Part shown: positions 1 to 10,083 of the stretch, one piece after another
Layout: the number at the start of each line of letters is the position of its first letter
Position numbering within the stretch: position 1 is the stretch's first letter
NCBI RefSeq assembly: GCF_001720485.1
Contig: NZ_CP017114.1
Coordinates: 992,001-1,056,000 of the forward strand
Direction: 5' to 3'
Length of the DNA stretch: 64,000 nucleotides
DNA from: Cobetia marina
Lineage (GTDB): Bacteria; Pseudomonadota; Gammaproteobacteria; Pseudomonadales; Halomonadaceae
Notes under the pieces: model-generated
Told to the model about the DNA's origin: nothing
The model's database searches: none
Seen by the model: the letters and a program-made list of their open reading frames with translations, nothing else
Made by a program: the position numbers and the translations under genes

Positions 1-244
1 CGAGGAGGGGCCAACACCTGCCGAGACTCGCCGGGCCACTCCTCCCAAGGCCATCTCATCCTCTTTCCAGACACTGGTGTCCGGCATGACGCAGACCATG
101 CCCTCGTCCACGTGCCACGGCTTGCAGGCTCAGGACTGGCAGCCTTCAGTTTCTGACGTGAGGCTGCAGGGCGTGTCTTCCGCTGGCGCGAAAGCCTCTG
201 ACGTGTCGCACGGCCATCGTGGCATGGGGTCTGGCCATGATGAG

Positions 245-382
245 ATGCAATACCTGCAGCCACGTTGTGATGAGTGTCGTCGCTGGTTGTCCAAGGCCAG
301 TGTGGCGTTATGTCGTAGCGAGGGTCAGCGCGAATTGCTGGGCGACAGGATGTTGTGCCAGCGATGTCGTGCGAGCGACTGA
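245..382 (+). CDS. Possible small zinc-ribbon peptide (two CxxC pairs)
   Basis: A 45-residue frame starting at an ATG contains two CxxC pairs (CDEC near residue 9 and CQRC near residue 39), the layout of a small zinc ribbon, with arginine-rich flanks. The longer version of the same frame from position 77 has an implausible low-information N-terminus. There is no strong ribosome-binding site and another frame overlaps it completely. No family is recognised. It could be a genuine small metal-binding protein or a chance frame; the paired CxxC motifs are the only reason to list it. Confidence 0.3.
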   Translation: MQYLQPRCDECRRWLSKASVALCRSEGQRELLGDRMLCQRCRASD

Positions 383-486
383 AATCTTCATGACATTCAG
401 GGGCTTGGCGTCTCTGGACAAGAGGGGAGTCAGCCCGGCAGCAGACTCGCAGGGCAAGGTGGTTGATCAATATTGCGTTCCTGATG

Positions 487-523
487 TTGCAGTGCAGCAA
501 GAGGTGGCTTATGCTGCACTGCA
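487..523 (+). promoter_or_regulatory. Phasin promoter with overlapping inverted-repeat operator (PhaR-like)
   Basis: A perfect 12-bp inverted repeat has arms TGCAGTGCAGCA (488-499) and TGCTGCACTGCA (512-523) with a 12-bp spacer. A sigma70-like promoter lies across it: TTGCAG at 487-492, 17-bp spacer, TATGCT at 510-515. The arms therefore cover the -35 and -10 boxes, as expected for a repressor site. TGC/GCA-rich sites of this kind are known for PhaR, the PHA-responsive repressor of phasin genes. The assignment to PhaR is inference; the regulator gene is not in the window. Confidence 0.6.
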
Positions 524-664
524 GCGAGGATGGAACCTGTCGAGAATGCTGGCTTGCAGTGAGATCTCGACCTCATGGCTCACAAGCTTGGTTCAGTCCT
601 GGTAGCCAACGGAGCAAAGCTCCGCTTCATTTTCCGTGTGATGCCAAACCCTGGAGGGTGCCCC

Positions 665-1033
665 ATGTTCAACACCAATCTTGAGAAGACCACTCAGCAG
701 TTCGACGACATGTTCTTCGCTCCGCTGCGTGCTTTCAGCGCCCTGAGCCTCGATTACAGCGAGAAGCTGGTCAGCGCCCAGATGGATCTGACCAAGTCCT
801 ACGTTGACACCTCCATGGCGCAGGCGCGTTCCATGCTCGAGATCAAGGACAGCGAAGGCCTGAAGAACTTCGTCAAGGAACAGCAGGAGACGGTCAAGTC
901 TCTGGGCGAGAAGCTTCAGAACGACACCCAGAAGGTGGTCGAGCTGAACCAGGAATACGCCAAGAAAGGTCAGGAACTGGCAGAGAACAATGCCAAGTCC
1001 GCCTCCGAGGCCATGCAGAAAGTCGCCAAGTAA
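665..1033 (+). CDS. Phasin family protein
   Basis: A 122-residue, mostly helical, alanine/lysine/glutamate-rich protein of the phasin family, which coats polyhydroxyalkanoate granules and limits their coalescence. The N-terminal part (residues 8-30) has the FDDMFFAPLRAFSALSLDY type segment of Halomonas/Pseudomonas phasins, followed by long amphipathic helices with the 'SLGEKLQND' region and a lysine/alanine-rich tail. The start at 665 is preferred over an upstream in-frame ATG at 575 because GGAGGG lies just ahead and homology begins there. It appears monocistronic: an operator-like promoter lies about 150 bp upstream and a hairpin terminator follows at 1069-1098. phaC is not in the window. 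Confidence 0.85.
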   Translation: MFNTNLEKTTQQFDDMFFAPLRAFSALSLDYSEKLVSAQMDLTKSYVDTSMAQARSMLEIKDSEGLKNFVKEQQETVKSLGEKLQNDTQKVVELNQEYAKKGQELAENNAKSASEAMQKVAK

Positions 1034-1367
1034 GCGGCTGCTGCTGACGCTCTCAGGCGAGCGTCTACAACGCCCATCCGGTCTTCCGGGTGGGCGTTCG
1101 CGCGTCTGGAGTCTTGAATCTGATGGCTCGTTGCGGGAGGAGGAAGCGTTGGCACCATCCCCTTGAGCGTCAAGGCAATGATGGCGGTGAGCGGGTAATA
1201 TCGCAGTGAGCGCGCTGACGCTATCGGTCGGTCTTATCCGGCAGGGCTATCAGGCAGCGTTACCAGGCAGCGTTACCAGGTCATGTCACCGCAAGTGACG
1301 GTCATGGATGATCGAGCAAGGCTCCCCGGCGGCATATGTCGGGAGGCATCAACACAAGGAGTGTGTG
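1034..1367. other. Intergenic region with short direct repeat
   Basis: Holds the phasin terminator (1069-1098) and two tandem copies of a 13-bp unit (CAGGCAGCGTTAC, 1251-1276) plus the start of a third. No other gene is seen. Confidence 0.6.
1069..1098 (+). terminator. Hairpin terminator after the phasin gene
   Basis: Inverted repeat AACGCCCATCCGG / CCGGGTGGGCGTT with a TCTT loop, 35 bp past the phasin stop. One G-T wobble; only a short T tract follows, so factor-independent termination is plausible rather than certain. Confidence 0.6.
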
Positions 1368-1874
1368 ATGAATTCTGTCAGTGCGGCATTGGCAGCATTA
1401 ATGGACGCGGTATCCGGCATGAGTGGGCAATTCGGGGAGGGGGTAGCGTCTCATCTGACGTCGACAGCAGGGCTTCAGCGAGAACATGTCGAGACCCGCT
1501 ATCAAGGGCAGATGATCGATTTCGATACCTTGCAGTGGCGTGTTCTCAATGACTCCGTGTGTGCCAACCAGCGGCAGAATGCCATGGCACATACCCGCTG
1601 CAGCCAGGCGGCCAGTGAGATGTTCGCTTCCACCTGTCAGGAAATGACCGCCAATCCTCCGACCCTGCCCTCCCAGCGTTACCACAGTACGCGGCGCATG
1701 GCCTGCCATGCGGCGGTCAGCTATCAGCCCAGCATCGGCAATATCCAGTGGGCTGAATCATCAGGTGCCGATCAACTGGCAGAGGCGGAATGCAATGCTG
1801 CCACAGCGGCGTTGCTGGGCAGCAGCGACCTTGATGCCATCCAGTATCAGCGCCGGGTCTGTGGCGGACGCTAG
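1368..1874 (+). CDS. Hypothetical protein with six cysteines
   Basis: A 168-residue protein that I do not recognise. It starts at an ATG 6 bp after AAGGAG; an earlier in-frame ATG at 1308 has no such site. The N-terminus (residues 1-35) is small-residue-rich and helical but is not a convincing signal peptide. Six cysteines are spread through the chain (about residues 65, 78, 90, 113, 142 and 165), an even number compatible with disulfides or metal binding, together with several Gln/Ala-rich helices. It sits alone between the phasin and a parvulin on the same strand, about 90 bp from the latter. Codon use and the ribosome-binding site support a real gene; no function is claimed. Confidence 0.65.
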   Translation: MNSVSAALAALMDAVSGMSGQFGEGVASHLTSTAGLQREHVETRYQGQMIDFDTLQWRVLNDSVCANQRQNAMAHTRCSQAASEMFASTCQEMTANPPTLPSQRYHSTRRMACHAAVSYQPSIGNIQWAESSGADQLAEAECNAATAALLGSSDLDAIQYQRRVCGGR

Positions 1875-1961
1875 CGGCGAGCGTCGCCTTGGGCCACAAT
1901 GTGCTGCCACGCCGCCGGTGATTGCCGGCGGCATTTATTCGATCAGTGACAGGTGATAGAC

Positions 1962-2240
1962 ATGGCACAGGCCACAGCGCGTCATATTCTCGTTTCCAGC
2001 GAAGAACAGTGTGCAGCTCTCAAGACCGAAATCGAGAACGGCCGCGATTTCGCTGATGCCGCTCGCGAGCACTCCTCCTGCCCGTCCGGTCGCAGTGGCG
2101 GTGACCTGGGCGCCTTCGGCCCGGGCATGATGGTCAAGGAATTCGACGAAGTCGTGTTCAGCGCACCGATCAACACCGTGCAGGGCCCGGTGAAGACTCA
2201 GTTCGGTTATCACCTGCTGGAAGTCACCAGCCGCACGTGA
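1962..2240 (+). CDS. ppiC: Parvulin-type peptidyl-prolyl cis-trans isomerase
   Basis: A 92-residue single-domain parvulin, the size of E. coli PpiC, which catalyses cis-trans isomerisation of X-Pro bonds in the cytoplasm. Hallmarks are ARHILV at the N-terminus, the FADAAREHSSCPSG segment, GGDLGAFGPGMMVKEFDEVVF in the middle, and the C-terminal TQFGYHLLEV strand with the conserved His. The start at 1962 matches the family length; an in-frame ATG three codons upstream (1953) is possible but extends beyond the usual MA- start. A strong bidirectional terminator follows at 2295, shared with the convergent thiC. Confidence 0.95.
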   Translation: MAQATARHILVSSEEQCAALKTEIENGRDFADAAREHSSCPSGRSGGDLGAFGPGMMVKEFDEVVFSAPINTVQGPVKTQFGYHLLEVTSRT

Positions 2241-2294
2241 TCTCTGGATCACGCTCATGACACGTCATGAGCGGTTGGCAGCAGGCCATTGAAA

Positions 2295-2322
2295 ACGCCC
2301 CGACCAGTGATGGTCGGGGCGT
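2295..2322. terminator. Bidirectional terminator between ppiC and thiC
   Basis: Perfect 12-bp stem (ACGCCCCGACCA / TGGTCGGGGCGT) with a GTGA loop, followed by TTTTC on the plus strand and preceded by AAAA, so it can end transcripts from both directions. Confidence 0.9.
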
Positions 2323-2370
2323 TTTTCGTGCGGCTCAGCGCGTCAGCCTTTCGTGCGCCAATCCCTCTAC

Positions 2371-4837
<2,467 letters not shown>

Positions 4838-5497
4838 TCAGTCGCGATCAAGGCCCATCTGCCAGAAGTCGATCTCGAGACGCGTCGCATCGCGGAAGAC
4901 ATCCACCAGCTCGCCCAGCCGGCGCTCCGAGACCTCCGAGAGCCGAGCGTCCAGCCATTCACGTTCGGCGTCCACCGCTTCCTTGAAGTCATCGCTGGAG
5001 TACATCGCGATCCAGTCCGCGTACGGATTGTCCTCGATCTCGGTGGTGTCCTGATCCAGCAGCCACTCGGCGATCTCGCCGTAGCCGATCAGGCAGGGCG
5101 CGAGCGCCACGTGCAGATCGAGAAGATCGCCGCGCTGGCCGCAATCCAGTACGTAACGGGTATAGGCCAGGGTGGCGCGGGATTCCGGCAGCTCACTCAG
5201 GTCATCCTCGCTGATGCCCCACTCGCTGCAGTAGCCGATATGCAGATCGAGCTCGGTATTGAGGATGGTGTCGAGACTGGCCGTGGCCTGACGCAGCTCC
5301 GCGAGGGTGCGGCTCTTGTAGGCGGCAAGCGCCCAGGCGCGCGCGAAGTGGATCAGGAACAGGTAGTCCTGCTGCAGGTAATGGCGGAAGGACTCCTCTG
5401 GCAGACGACCTTCCCCGAGCTGGCGAACGAAGTCATGCTCGAGATAGTCGCGCCATTCCTCGGCGCAGGCACTGGTCAGGTCTGAAAAGCTGGGCAT
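4838..5497 (-). CDS. tenA: TenA family thiaminase II / aminopyrimidine aminohydrolase
   Basis: A 219-residue all-helical TenA protein that hydrolyses aminomethyl-HMP (or thiamine) to HMP in the thiamine salvage pathway. Key residues are visible: Asp44 in QQDY, the nucleophile Cys135 in LAPCLIGYGE, and a C-terminal Glu (residue 208) in the LEIDFW segment equivalent to the general acid-base Glu205. The start at 5497 is preceded by GAGGGA; an upstream in-frame ATG would add 16 residues absent from the family. It stands alone behind its own TPP riboswitch and is followed, about 460 bp later on the same strand, by riboswitch-controlled thiC. Confidence 0.95.
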   Translation of the reverse strand: MPSFSDLTSACAEEWRDYLEHDFVRQLGEGRLPEESFRHYLQQDYLFLIHFARAWALAAYKSRTLAELRQATASLDTILNTELDLHIGYCSEWGISEDDLSELPESRATLAYTRYVLDCGQRGDLLDLHVALAPCLIGYGEIAEWLLDQDTTEIEDNPYADWIAMYSSDDFKEAVDAEREWLDARLSEVSERRLGELVDVFRDATRLEIDFWQMGLDRD

Positions 5498-5930
5498 CGA
5501 CGCATCCCTCGGTGAGCGTGCTGCCAATCCGTGATGGAGTGGCAAAGGTCTGGCTCGAGCGTGGTCAGGTCCGGCAATCTGCAGGGAAAAAGCGGGGGAG
5601 GTGCGGCGTTCACCTGGAAGAGGTGAAGATGATGTGCGGCAACACTTCGCGCTTGATCCCTACGCCGGTACTAACCGGATCAGGTTCGGCGGGATCGTCA
5701 TTCACGCACCTCGATGCAAGGCCTCGAACAGTGCGAATGACATCTCAGCCGGTCTTACCGGCACCCCGTCAAGCTGTGACTCAGACGTCACGATATCTCG
5801 AGTGTAACAGTCCTGCGGTGCAGGAAAAGCCTCTGCCGCCCTAAAACCCATGCGACTTTGGGAGGCCTTCTGCGATGCGGAAAGGGCTTCCTGCGATGCG
5901 GGAAGCGTGTCATGCGCTGCAGGAAAGATG
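5498..5930. other. tenA leader region
   Basis: Contains the second TPP riboswitch (5652-5772, minus strand) and its expression platform. The part from 5860 to 5930 shows loosely repeated GCGATGCGGAAAG-like segments and no recognisable gene. Confidence 0.6.
5652..5772 (-). promoter_or_regulatory. TPP riboswitch upstream of tenA
   Basis: On the minus strand, ACGGGGTGCCGGTAAGACCG and CTGAGA are followed by a variable arm, the CGAACCTGATCCGGTTAGTA block and the GCGTAGGGAT terminal block, i.e. a complete and near-consensus THI element. It is an independent copy of the one before thiC, so both genes respond to TPP separately. Confidence 0.97.
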
Positions 5931-6674
5931 TCATGCAGGCTGACAGGAGGAGAGGTTCGCCATCAGGGCTGGGAAGTGTCGCCTCAGGCGCACCAGATCG
6001 TGAGGCTCATCGACATCCCAGCTGACAGGCAGGCAACCGACGCTTCTGCCTGCCTGAGCCAGCAGTGCAAGAGTCTCCCGGCTCACGTCGGCATGGCTCC
6101 AGTGATCCAGCTGGAAGGCCGCCGGGCAGGCTGCTTTCAGGCCAATCAATCCGTATCCCCCGTCTTCGCTGGGCTGCAGCACCGCCTCATGGTCATGCAG
6201 GCACCGCGCCGCCTCGCGCAGACGTTGACTGTCCAATGCGGGCAGGTCAGAGCCCATCAGCAGCACGGGGCCTGCGGGCAGGTGGCGCAGCATGGCCTGA
6301 TGCATGCGCTCCCCAAGCCCACCCTGTGGCTGTGCCTCGAGCGTGATCCGCCTGCCATGTGCCGCCATGCTCTCTGCACGCAACTGATCCTCAAGGTCCG
6401 TCAGCAGGGCTGCCTGCTCAGGTTGCTGCCGGGCGTGCTCGGGGGAGGGAGTCAGCATCACGACCACCTTGCCGAGGCGTGAGGCGCAGGCCTGCTGAAC
6501 GATTCTGCGCAGCATGCGCGAGTAGAGGCGTGCCGCCCCCTCGGGACCGAGGGCAGGGATCAGCCGCGTCTTGCATTGTCCGGCCAGTGGCAGGCGGCCG
6601 AAGATGATGAGCGTCGGGCGCATGTCATACGCGGCCGTGTCGGTTTCCCTGTCAGCAAGCGAGGCTTCAGGCAT
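5931..6674 (-). CDS. TIGR04282/DUF2064 glycosyltransferase-like protein
   Basis: A 247-residue protein of the DUF2064 (TIGR04282) family, a nucleotidyl/glycosyl-transferase-like fold related to MobA/CofC. The defining motif is IIFGRLPLAGQCKTRLIP followed by LGPEGAARLYSRML near residues 19-55, then VLLMGSDLPAL (DxD-like) and EDGGYGLIGL. The start at 6674 overlaps the upstream TIGR04283 gene by 8 bp, indicating translational coupling; an internal ATG at 6623 is the alternative. Database names tie this family to arsenosugar synthesis, but no ArsM or ArsS is in the window, so the substrate is unknown. Confidence 0.85.
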   Translation of the reverse strand: MPEASLADRETDTAAYDMRPTLIIFGRLPLAGQCKTRLIPALGPEGAARLYSRMLRRIVQQACASRLGKVVVMLTPSPEHARQQPEQAALLTDLEDQLRAESMAAHGRRITLEAQPQGGLGERMHQAMLRHLPAGPVLLMGSDLPALDSQRLREAARCLHDHEAVLQPSEDGGYGLIGLKAACPAAFQLDHWSHADVSRETLALLAQAGRSVGCLPVSWDVDEPHDLVRLRRHFPALMANLSSCQPA

Positions 6675-7476
6675 GAGGCAAGCCACGCTGTTCACACGCC
6701 TGAGCGGCGGCACCATAACCATAGAGGCGCGCCAGACGGACAGGAGATACGCCACCCCAGGCTGCCAGGCGCAGCCCCCACATCTTGAGGATGGTGCGAC
6801 AGACGCCATGGGTTTCCCAGCGTCTTCCACTGGTAGTGACTCTGGCGGAGAGGTTCAGCGGCGAGGTCAGTCGCTTGAGCCTGACGCTCAGCTGGATGTC
6901 CTCCATCAGGGGCACGACGGGAAAGCCCTCGATGGCCTCGAAGGTGGAGCGTCGTACGAACTGGGTCTGATCACCCGTGCTGATGCTGGTCAGGCGTGAG
7001 CGCAGATTCATCAGCGTGGCGATCACGGGCAGCAGCGGAGAATCTCCTTCGATGTCGACATCGAAGCGACCCCAGTCGCACTCGCGATGCTCGACGAGGG
7101 TCTCTGACAGTACCGAGAGGACATATGCCGGCAGGCGCGTGTCAGCATGCAGGAACAGCAGCCATTGGCCACGAGCCTGAGAGGCACCGGCGTTCATCTG
7201 CGTTGCCCGGCCCGGATCACTGCTCAGGCAGCGATCGCACAGCGGCGTTGCCAGCTCGCGGGTAGTATCCGTGGAGCCGCCATCGACCACGATGACCTCG
7301 CAATCCCCGCTCGCGCGCATTGGGCTCAAGGCGATCAAGGCCGAGACGATACCGGATGCCTCGTTGTGGACTGGCATGATGATGCTCAGCCACGGGGGGC
7401 GCGTCAGGGCGCTGCCCGAACGGACAGCCCCGGGGGTAGGGCTGGCAACTGGCGAGAAGATGGAGGGCTTTGTCAT
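6667..7476 (-). CDS. TIGR04283 family glycosyltransferase (GT2 fold)
   Basis: A 269-residue GT-A glycosyltransferase. WLSIIMPVHNEASGI opens the nucleotide-binding domain, VIVVDGGSTD and LLFLHADTRLP supply the acidic metal/nucleotide motifs, and GRFDVDIEG, GDQTQFVRRSTF and PLMEDIQLSVRLKR are typical of the TIGR04283 subfamily. The start at 7476 has GGAG 8 bp upstream; an in-frame ATG at 7527 would add a cysteine-rich unlikely leader. It forms a two-gene operon with the overlapping TIGR04282 gene. The pair's product is not known; membrane-associated sugar transfer is a guess from the family. Confidence 0.85.
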   Translation of the reverse strand: MTKPSIFSPVASPTPGAVRSGSALTRPPWLSIIMPVHNEASGIVSALIALSPMRASGDCEVIVVDGGSTDTTRELATPLCDRCLSSDPGRATQMNAGASQARGQWLLFLHADTRLPAYVLSVLSETLVEHRECDWGRFDVDIEGDSPLLPVIATLMNLRSRLTSISTGDQTQFVRRSTFEAIEGFPVVPLMEDIQLSVRLKRLTSPLNLSARVTTSGRRWETHGVCRTILKMWGLRLAAWGGVSPVRLARLYGYGAAAQACEQRGLPHA

Positions 7477-7618
7477 GGCGCAGGCTCCGGCGATGGCGTC
7501 GTCCTGAGAGCATACGCATGTGATCACCCCATGGATGCAGAGCGTCGAGACGCTCGCTCAACGCTTGGGCGAAGAATCAACGCGTGAGCCGCCGTGTCGG
7601 GTCAGAGGCGGCTGGAGG

Positions 7619-8923
7619 TCACTGAGAAAAGGTGATCCGATAGAGTCCTGAGGCTCCGGTATCGCTGGTCAGGTAGAGGCTGCCATCCTTGCCGAATGCT
7701 ACATCCAGTGGGCGTATCCAGCGCTCGCCGCTGCTGCTGTCCTGCAGGCCGGTCAGTACCGGCACTAGGCGTGCTTCAGTGTCTGGCGTCGCCAGCTTGA
7801 GGCCCAGCAGGCGAGGCTCACGACGACTGGCGGGGTCTCCCCACGCCTTGCCGGACGGTGCCGTGCCCCAGCTGCCGTGGACTGCCACCACGACATCCAT
7901 GTCAGCAGCCAATGGATGCCCTGGCGGTACCACCGCGATTCCCATCGGCGCACTGCGAGCGGGGATCTCGGCCAGTGGCGGTGCAATCTCGTCACGCTCG
8001 CGCGGTGAATCGCTCGTGATGCAATCATCTGCCTGCCAGCGGCCATCGATCCACTGATACCAGGGCATGCCATGGAAGCTGCCTTCGCGGGCAGCGACCA
8101 CCAGCTCGCGGGGATGCTCGTAGCCCCAATGGTCCGGTCCGTTGTTGGTGGCCAGCAGGCGCGTCTCTCCTGTCGCCAGTGCCTGCCAGACCAGGCCGAC
8201 GGGGTTGCGCAGACCACTCGCCCACGCACGCCACTCGGGAGGCTCGCCACTTTCCTCAAGGCGCATCACTCCCCCACGGCGCTGTTGCTGTGGATAGCGA
8301 GGCGAGGTGCCCGCCAGATATTGATCGGAGCAGTTGCCCTGGATCCCCAGCGCCAGATACAGGCCATTGTCAGGGCCCAGGCTCAGCGTACGCGAGTTGT
8401 GGCCGCCGCCGCCGGGAATCGCGATCACGCGGTGGAAGTCGCTCGGGGCAAGGGAGATCCCGGGATGGTAGTCCGCGACCAGCAGGGCGTCCGTGGTCGC
8501 GACATACAGGCGCGCATCGCGGACGACGGCAGAGTGGGGATAGCCTTCCAGCTCGACCAGCACTTCCATGCGCTTGAGGCTGCCATCATCGGCCAGCTGG
8601 CCTCGGTAGAGCTTGCCGGCCCGCGAGCCGATCAACACCTCATCGTGAGCGGTGAGGTGCAGCATGCGAGGCGCCTGAAGCGATGCCAGCCGAGTCATGC
8701 CGGCCCCTGGTGGCAGCCTCAGGGAGGGGGCGTCCTCGGGAACCGAGCTTGCCGCCTGCAATGCCAGAGTCGGGGCATGAGCAGAGGTCTCGCCATCGAG
8801 GGTGTCGTTGCTCCTTGCCTCGCTCCAGGCAGGAGACGACGCGCAGAGACAGCCGATGAGTGCCGTCCCCATCAGCTGTCTGATGCTTGCGTATCCACGG
8901 ATTTCCTGTTGGCGCTTGCTCAT
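7619..8923 (-). CDS. PQQ-dependent sugar dehydrogenase-like protein (soluble, periplasmic)
   Basis: A 434-residue exported beta-propeller of the soluble aldose dehydrogenase / sorbosone dehydrogenase family. Residues 1-36 form a signal peptide with a hydrophobic core around TALIGCLCASSPAWSEA. Family motifs include GGGGHNSRTLSLGPDNGLYLALG, the GLRNPVGLVW block, TNNGPDHWGYEHPRELV, and VAVHGSWGTAPSGKAW near the C-terminus. Such enzymes oxidise aldoses with PQQ in the periplasm, although some members have other roles. The start at 8923 is chosen because the signal peptide begins there; codons upstream to 8977 would precede it. No pqq biosynthesis genes are in the window. Confidence 0.85.
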   Translation of the reverse strand: MSKRQQEIRGYASIRQLMGTALIGCLCASSPAWSEARSNDTLDGETSAHAPTLALQAASSVPEDAPSLRLPPGAGMTRLASLQAPRMLHLTAHDEVLIGSRAGKLYRGQLADDGSLKRMEVLVELEGYPHSAVVRDARLYVATTDALLVADYHPGISLAPSDFHRVIAIPGGGGHNSRTLSLGPDNGLYLALGIQGNCSDQYLAGTSPRYPQQQRRGGVMRLEESGEPPEWRAWASGLRNPVGLVWQALATGETRLLATNNGPDHWGYEHPRELVVAAREGSFHGMPWYQWIDGRWQADDCITSDSPRERDEIAPPLAEIPARSAPMGIAVVPPGHPLAADMDVVVAVHGSWGTAPSGKAWGDPASRREPRLLGLKLATPDTEARLVPVLTGLQDSSSGERWIRPLDVAFGKDGSLYLTSDTGASGLYRITFSQ

Positions 8924-9048
8924 GTGCTCCACTGCCTCCCTGGCCTGTCGCGGCTGCCTCGGCAAGTCGACTGGCATCGCTCGCCGCCGTGCAGGAAAGT
9001 CTGGAAGCTTGTGCCGGTTTGCGCCAGTGCTGCCCTGTCCCTGGAGAG

Positions 9049-10083
9049 TCAGGAGCGCTTCGCGTTGCGGCGGCGGTACTTGAGGTGGCGGCGCCAGCCC
9101 TTGAGGGAAAGCCAGGAGTCGTCCCGAGGATAGAAGCGCTTCTCACGCCAGCCCGGCTGCTCGTCCAGTTCTTCCGGGCTCTTGCGCCAGCGCTTGTATT
9201 CCCATTGATACTGCGCGGGCGCCAAGGCGATCGCGGCTTCCACTGAGGCATTCACTCCCCGCGCCGAGATGACCTCGTCTTCAGTGTAGACCGCCTCATC
9301 CGCGGCGAGGAAGTGGATGGCGAAGCCATGGCCATCTTCCAGGCGTTGAGCGACACCGGTCACCACGCGGGCGTCGGTTCTCGCCACCAGCTTGGGGAGC
9401 AGAGTGGCGGTGTAGGCGGGGCGGCCGTAGAAGTCGGCGAAGACACCGCTGCCGCGTCCCGGTTCCTGATCCGGCAGGATGCCGATCGCCTCGGCGCGCT
9501 TGAGCGCCTTCAGCAACGCTGCCACGCCGCGGGAGTTGGTAGGCACCAGTCTCGCCCCCATGCGCTCACGCCCGTTGCGAATGATCGGGTCGAGCCGCTC
9601 GAACTTGGGCGGCTCGTACATGGCAGTGAAGGGGAAATGGCTCGAGAGCCAGAAATTGAGCACTTCCCAGTTGCCGAAGTGCGGCGCCAGCACGATCACG
9701 CCACGTCCCTCGGCACGGGCTTCGTCGAGCAGATTGCGACCGTGCACCTCGAGAATCGAATCGCGCACCGCGTCTTCATCACCCAGCCATACCTTGCCCA
9801 GCTCCAGCATGGTGGCGGTGGAGTGCGCGAGGCTCTCGGTCACGAGGCGTGCGCGTGCCTCACGCGGCTGATGAGGGAAGGCCTGGCCAAGATTTCTGCG
9901 CGTGACGCGCCGTTCCCGCGGATTGAGCAGTTGCACGAGACGCGCGACCGGGCGCGCCATCCACCACAGCTGGCGGGTGGTCAGGCCCGAGAGTCGCTGC
10001 CATAGCCAGGCGACGGCGTTGGCCTTGAGAGGTAAAAGGCGTTGTTCCATGGCCTTTTCAAAACGCTTGAGAGTCTTTTCCAT
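9049..10083 (-). CDS. LpxL/HtrB-type lysophospholipid (lipid A) acyltransferase
   Basis: A 344-residue membrane-anchored acyltransferase of the lipid A late-acyltransferase family, which transfers fatty acyl groups from acyl-ACP to the lipid A precursor at the inner membrane. The catalytic H-x4-E motif is HFGNWE (His135, Glu140). The downstream blocks RNGRERMGARLVP, GILPDQEPGRGSGVFADFYG and the C-terminal YQWEYKRWRKSPE are typical of this subfamily. A basic N-terminus precedes a hydrophobic segment near residues 20-50. The ATG at 10083 is chosen over a GTG two codons earlier. A second, more diverged paralogue lies at 26962-27879, so the two probably add different acyl chains. Confidence 0.9.
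   Translation of the reverse strand: MEKTLKRFEKAMEQRLLPLKANAVAWLWQRLSGLTTRQLWWMARPVARLVQLLNPRERRVTRRNLGQAFPHQPREARARLVTESLAHSTATMLELGKVWLGDEDAVRDSILEVHGRNLLDEARAEGRGVIVLAPHFGNWEVLNFWLSSHFPFTAMYEPPKFERLDPIIRNGRERMGARLVPTNSRGVAALLKALKRAEAIGILPDQEPGRGSGVFADFYGRPAYTATLLPKLVARTDARVVTGVAQRLEDGHGFAIHFLAADEAVYTEDEVISARGVNASVEAAIALAPAQYQWEYKRWRKSPEELDEQPGWREKRFYPRDDSWLSLKGWRRHLKYRRRNAKRS

Larger units (their letters stand above)
1..664. other. Non-coding lead region before the phasin gene
   Basis: No protein of a recognisable family is encoded here. Overlapping reading frames at about 77-605 look like GC-driven shadows, apart from a possible 45-residue zinc-ribbon peptide (245-382) listed separately. 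The informative part is 487-523, a promoter covered by a perfect inverted repeat. A gene running in from the left of the window is not apparent. Confidence 0.6.
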
